Shown piece by piece: positions 62,331 through 64,000 of a DNA stretch of 64,000 bases (its first letter is position 1; each line of letters begins with the position of its first letter). Source of the DNA: Stictocephala bisonia (taxonomy: Eukaryota; Arthropoda; Insecta; Hemiptera; Membracidae). The position numbers and the translations under genes are program-made. The stretch spans positions 127,001-191,000 of the forward strand of contig JAQJVL010000670.1 in assembly GCA_035578905.1 (NCBI GenBank), read 5' to 3'. The notes beneath the pieces are model-generated. The model did not search any database, had not been told where the DNA came from, and was given only the letters and a program-made list of their open reading frames with translations.

Positions 62331-64000
62331 ATTGTACTCATTTATCAATATAAAAAAGAAGATAAAACACATTGAGATACCTTGTCAAAAATGGACTTAA
62401 ACAGTTATGGTATGGTATGTAAAAGTATGAAGAACCATTAAAAAGCTCAAACTTGTTTAAATGAAAAAAATACATCTAAATTTGAATTAAAAATAATTTT
62501 TGAAAACTGTGTTAACAGTAATGAAATTGTCAAGACTCCCACAAACCGACTTAACGAGATGAAACCATACTGTCGTTTTATAAACCTAGAAAAAAATAGT
62601 CTATCTGTTCGTCGAGGGACAGATAAATAAGAATAGGACACTGTTAACTTAACGAAAGATTTTTGAAAAGCACTAATATTTGAATATTTAAATACATCAA
62701 ATTATAGATAGTTACGACGACTATAGTAGAGAAACTATAGACTTTCACCAGTTGTTTATGTGCATTTTGTATCTGGTAAGACAAAATTGCTTCCTTCAAA
62801 CAGGAACGAAGACTATGCATTCAGATAAACTTACAAATAACAACACAAATACTAACCAAAACCCAACGTACATCGTCAAAGGACCGAGTAGAGTGGAACT
62901 CTTAAGAGGGTACAATACTTTATTGTAAGTCTCTTTTGTTAAAAATAGCAAAACACTACTAAAAAAGAATAAAGGTGACAAAACATATAATAGTAAAATA
63001 ACCAATACGATATTCATTAGAATATCAAATGCGTAGCCTTAGCTATTTAACTTACTTTTTTTAATTATTATTACTTACAATACATGGTAATAAAAAATAA
63101 AAAAAATAAATAGACAATTTATTATTAATGAAGCTAAACACTAATTTTGGTTTTAAACCCTACAGCAGGTTTTATAAATAGGTTACTAAGTTATGATTTT
63201 TTTTGTATTACTTCTACACTTATTTTGTGTGCATTTCGTCCAAAAATAAAATATTGAACTCTTTTAAGCTGCAGTTATGATCTTTTATAAGTACAGTTGT
63301 ATAGTTATTCTTTTTTCTCCAAAATAGCTTGTTTAGATTTTTAAATGGTTGTTTCAATTTACTAGGAAAGGTATACCTAGTCACTTATTTGTATATCTGG
63401 TAAATATAGTGGTGTTTTATAACTCCAGAATATATTTTCGAATACAGCACCAATCACGTATTGGTACCGTGAGGAGATGCACTCAAAAGTGTCTGTTCAA
63501 AATGAAATTACTGACGAGGTTTTCATCAGGATGAAACATTTGGATGGCCTCTAATGGCTCTGATTGGTTTTCATCACACGCAAACTGCTAGTGATATTTG
63601 TGGTCGACGTAATATTGGACCTATCAAGGTATATTTAAATATTATTTTAGATATCTATAATACTTTTTCAATAGTTTTAAATCAAATTTTGTTCTCAGAT
63701 TGTTTTTACGTAGAATGTTTATTGGTATTATTCAATATATGATTCCAGGATGGGATTAAACGTATCAATACAGTTACTATAGTCAGTTTGACATAGAGTT
63801 AATATTGGTAAATCTTAATAGATCTTTCAATTAATACCTTTTAAATAAATATTTTTCAAGGCATATTTTGTATTTATATTTTTTTTTTTGTAAGGCCACA
63901 TATTTATTACAATTTTACAGTGGCTCTACCCAATAATAATTAGGATCTATACGATAAGAAGATGGTTATAGGAGGGGTGCATTGTATTTATTACAATGCA
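62331..64000. other. AT-rich stretch; weak exon-like patch at 63440-63628
   Basis: Mostly without signal. A less AT-rich patch encodes about 37 open codons (ITYWYREEMHSKV and then TDEVFIRMKHLDG) before a stop. Further on, a different frame ends at ATCAAG|GTATAT (63628), which could be a splice donor. No similarity is recognised. A T run lies near 63879-63889. Confidence 0.35.

Noticed and set aside
63349..63742. Host exon near the right end
   Set aside because: The open stretches are short and in different frames, with no recognised family. A splice-donor-like GTATAT alone is not enough.

Overview
The window looks like non-genic nuclear DNA of an arthropod, most likely an insect. It is strongly AT-rich, and it is full of (CA)n and (TA)n tracts, minisatellites and decayed transposons. 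Two fragments resemble R1-clade LINEs, a group known mainly from arthropods. The species cannot be named from this sequence. I find no convincing host gene, no rRNA gene and no functional tRNA. Nearly all protein similarity belongs to retrotransposons or DNA transposons, and most of the longer open frames are by-products of tandem repeats.

Left part (1-13.9 kb): a tRNA-Met-like SINE with 20-bp imperfect flanking repeats (about 211-411); a minus-strand LINE relic with an internal 148-bp triplication and a (CA)n expansion (1531-3700); a second (CA)n tract (5.6 kb); a Tc1/mariner-type MITE (5909-6164); a nearly perfect 47-bp x 7 array (8110-8438); and a 75-bp x 13 array (8892-9862).

Centre-left (13.9-24 kb): a 4.6-kb CR1-type LINE with an intact ORF1 and a broken ORF2 (14048-18650) sits inside one arm of a long palindromic element (13908-19362). 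It is followed by a two-subfamily satellite with a 136-143-bp unit (20411-23945).

Middle (26-49 kb): tRNA-derived SINEs (26.6, 28.5 and 43.5 kb); half of the mariner MITE (30.9 kb); a LINE 3' end (34.8 kb); R1-like LINE relics (36.4 and 39.8 kb) on either side of a 112-bp triplication and an ATCGATA-rich stretch; a Penelope-like element remnant with a GIY-YIG endonuclease tail and a hammerhead-ribozyme-like motif (42.2-43.0 kb); and another decayed LINE (46.6-48.5 kb).

Right part (50-64 kb): a 36-bp minisatellite whose relatives recur at four loci; a GC-rich block with 7-bp flanking repeats (51.0 kb); a piggyBac-like MITE candidate (52.4 kb); a short PIF/Harbinger-like element with terminal repeats and transposase N-terminal remnants (53.4-54.2 kb); a third mariner MITE (56.6 kb); a foldback element whose centre is a 172-bp tandem of hairpins (58.4-59.3 kb); and an old ~100-bp tandem array split by an insertion (61.3-62.3 kb).

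The strongest structural signals beyond ordinary repeat annotation are paired base changes that keep stems intact. They occur in the 3' tails of the two 28.5/43.5-kb SINE copies and at the 3' ends of two CR1 copies. The Penelope-associated hammerhead-like core is the other notable signal. All annotations come from reading the sequence; no database search was possible.
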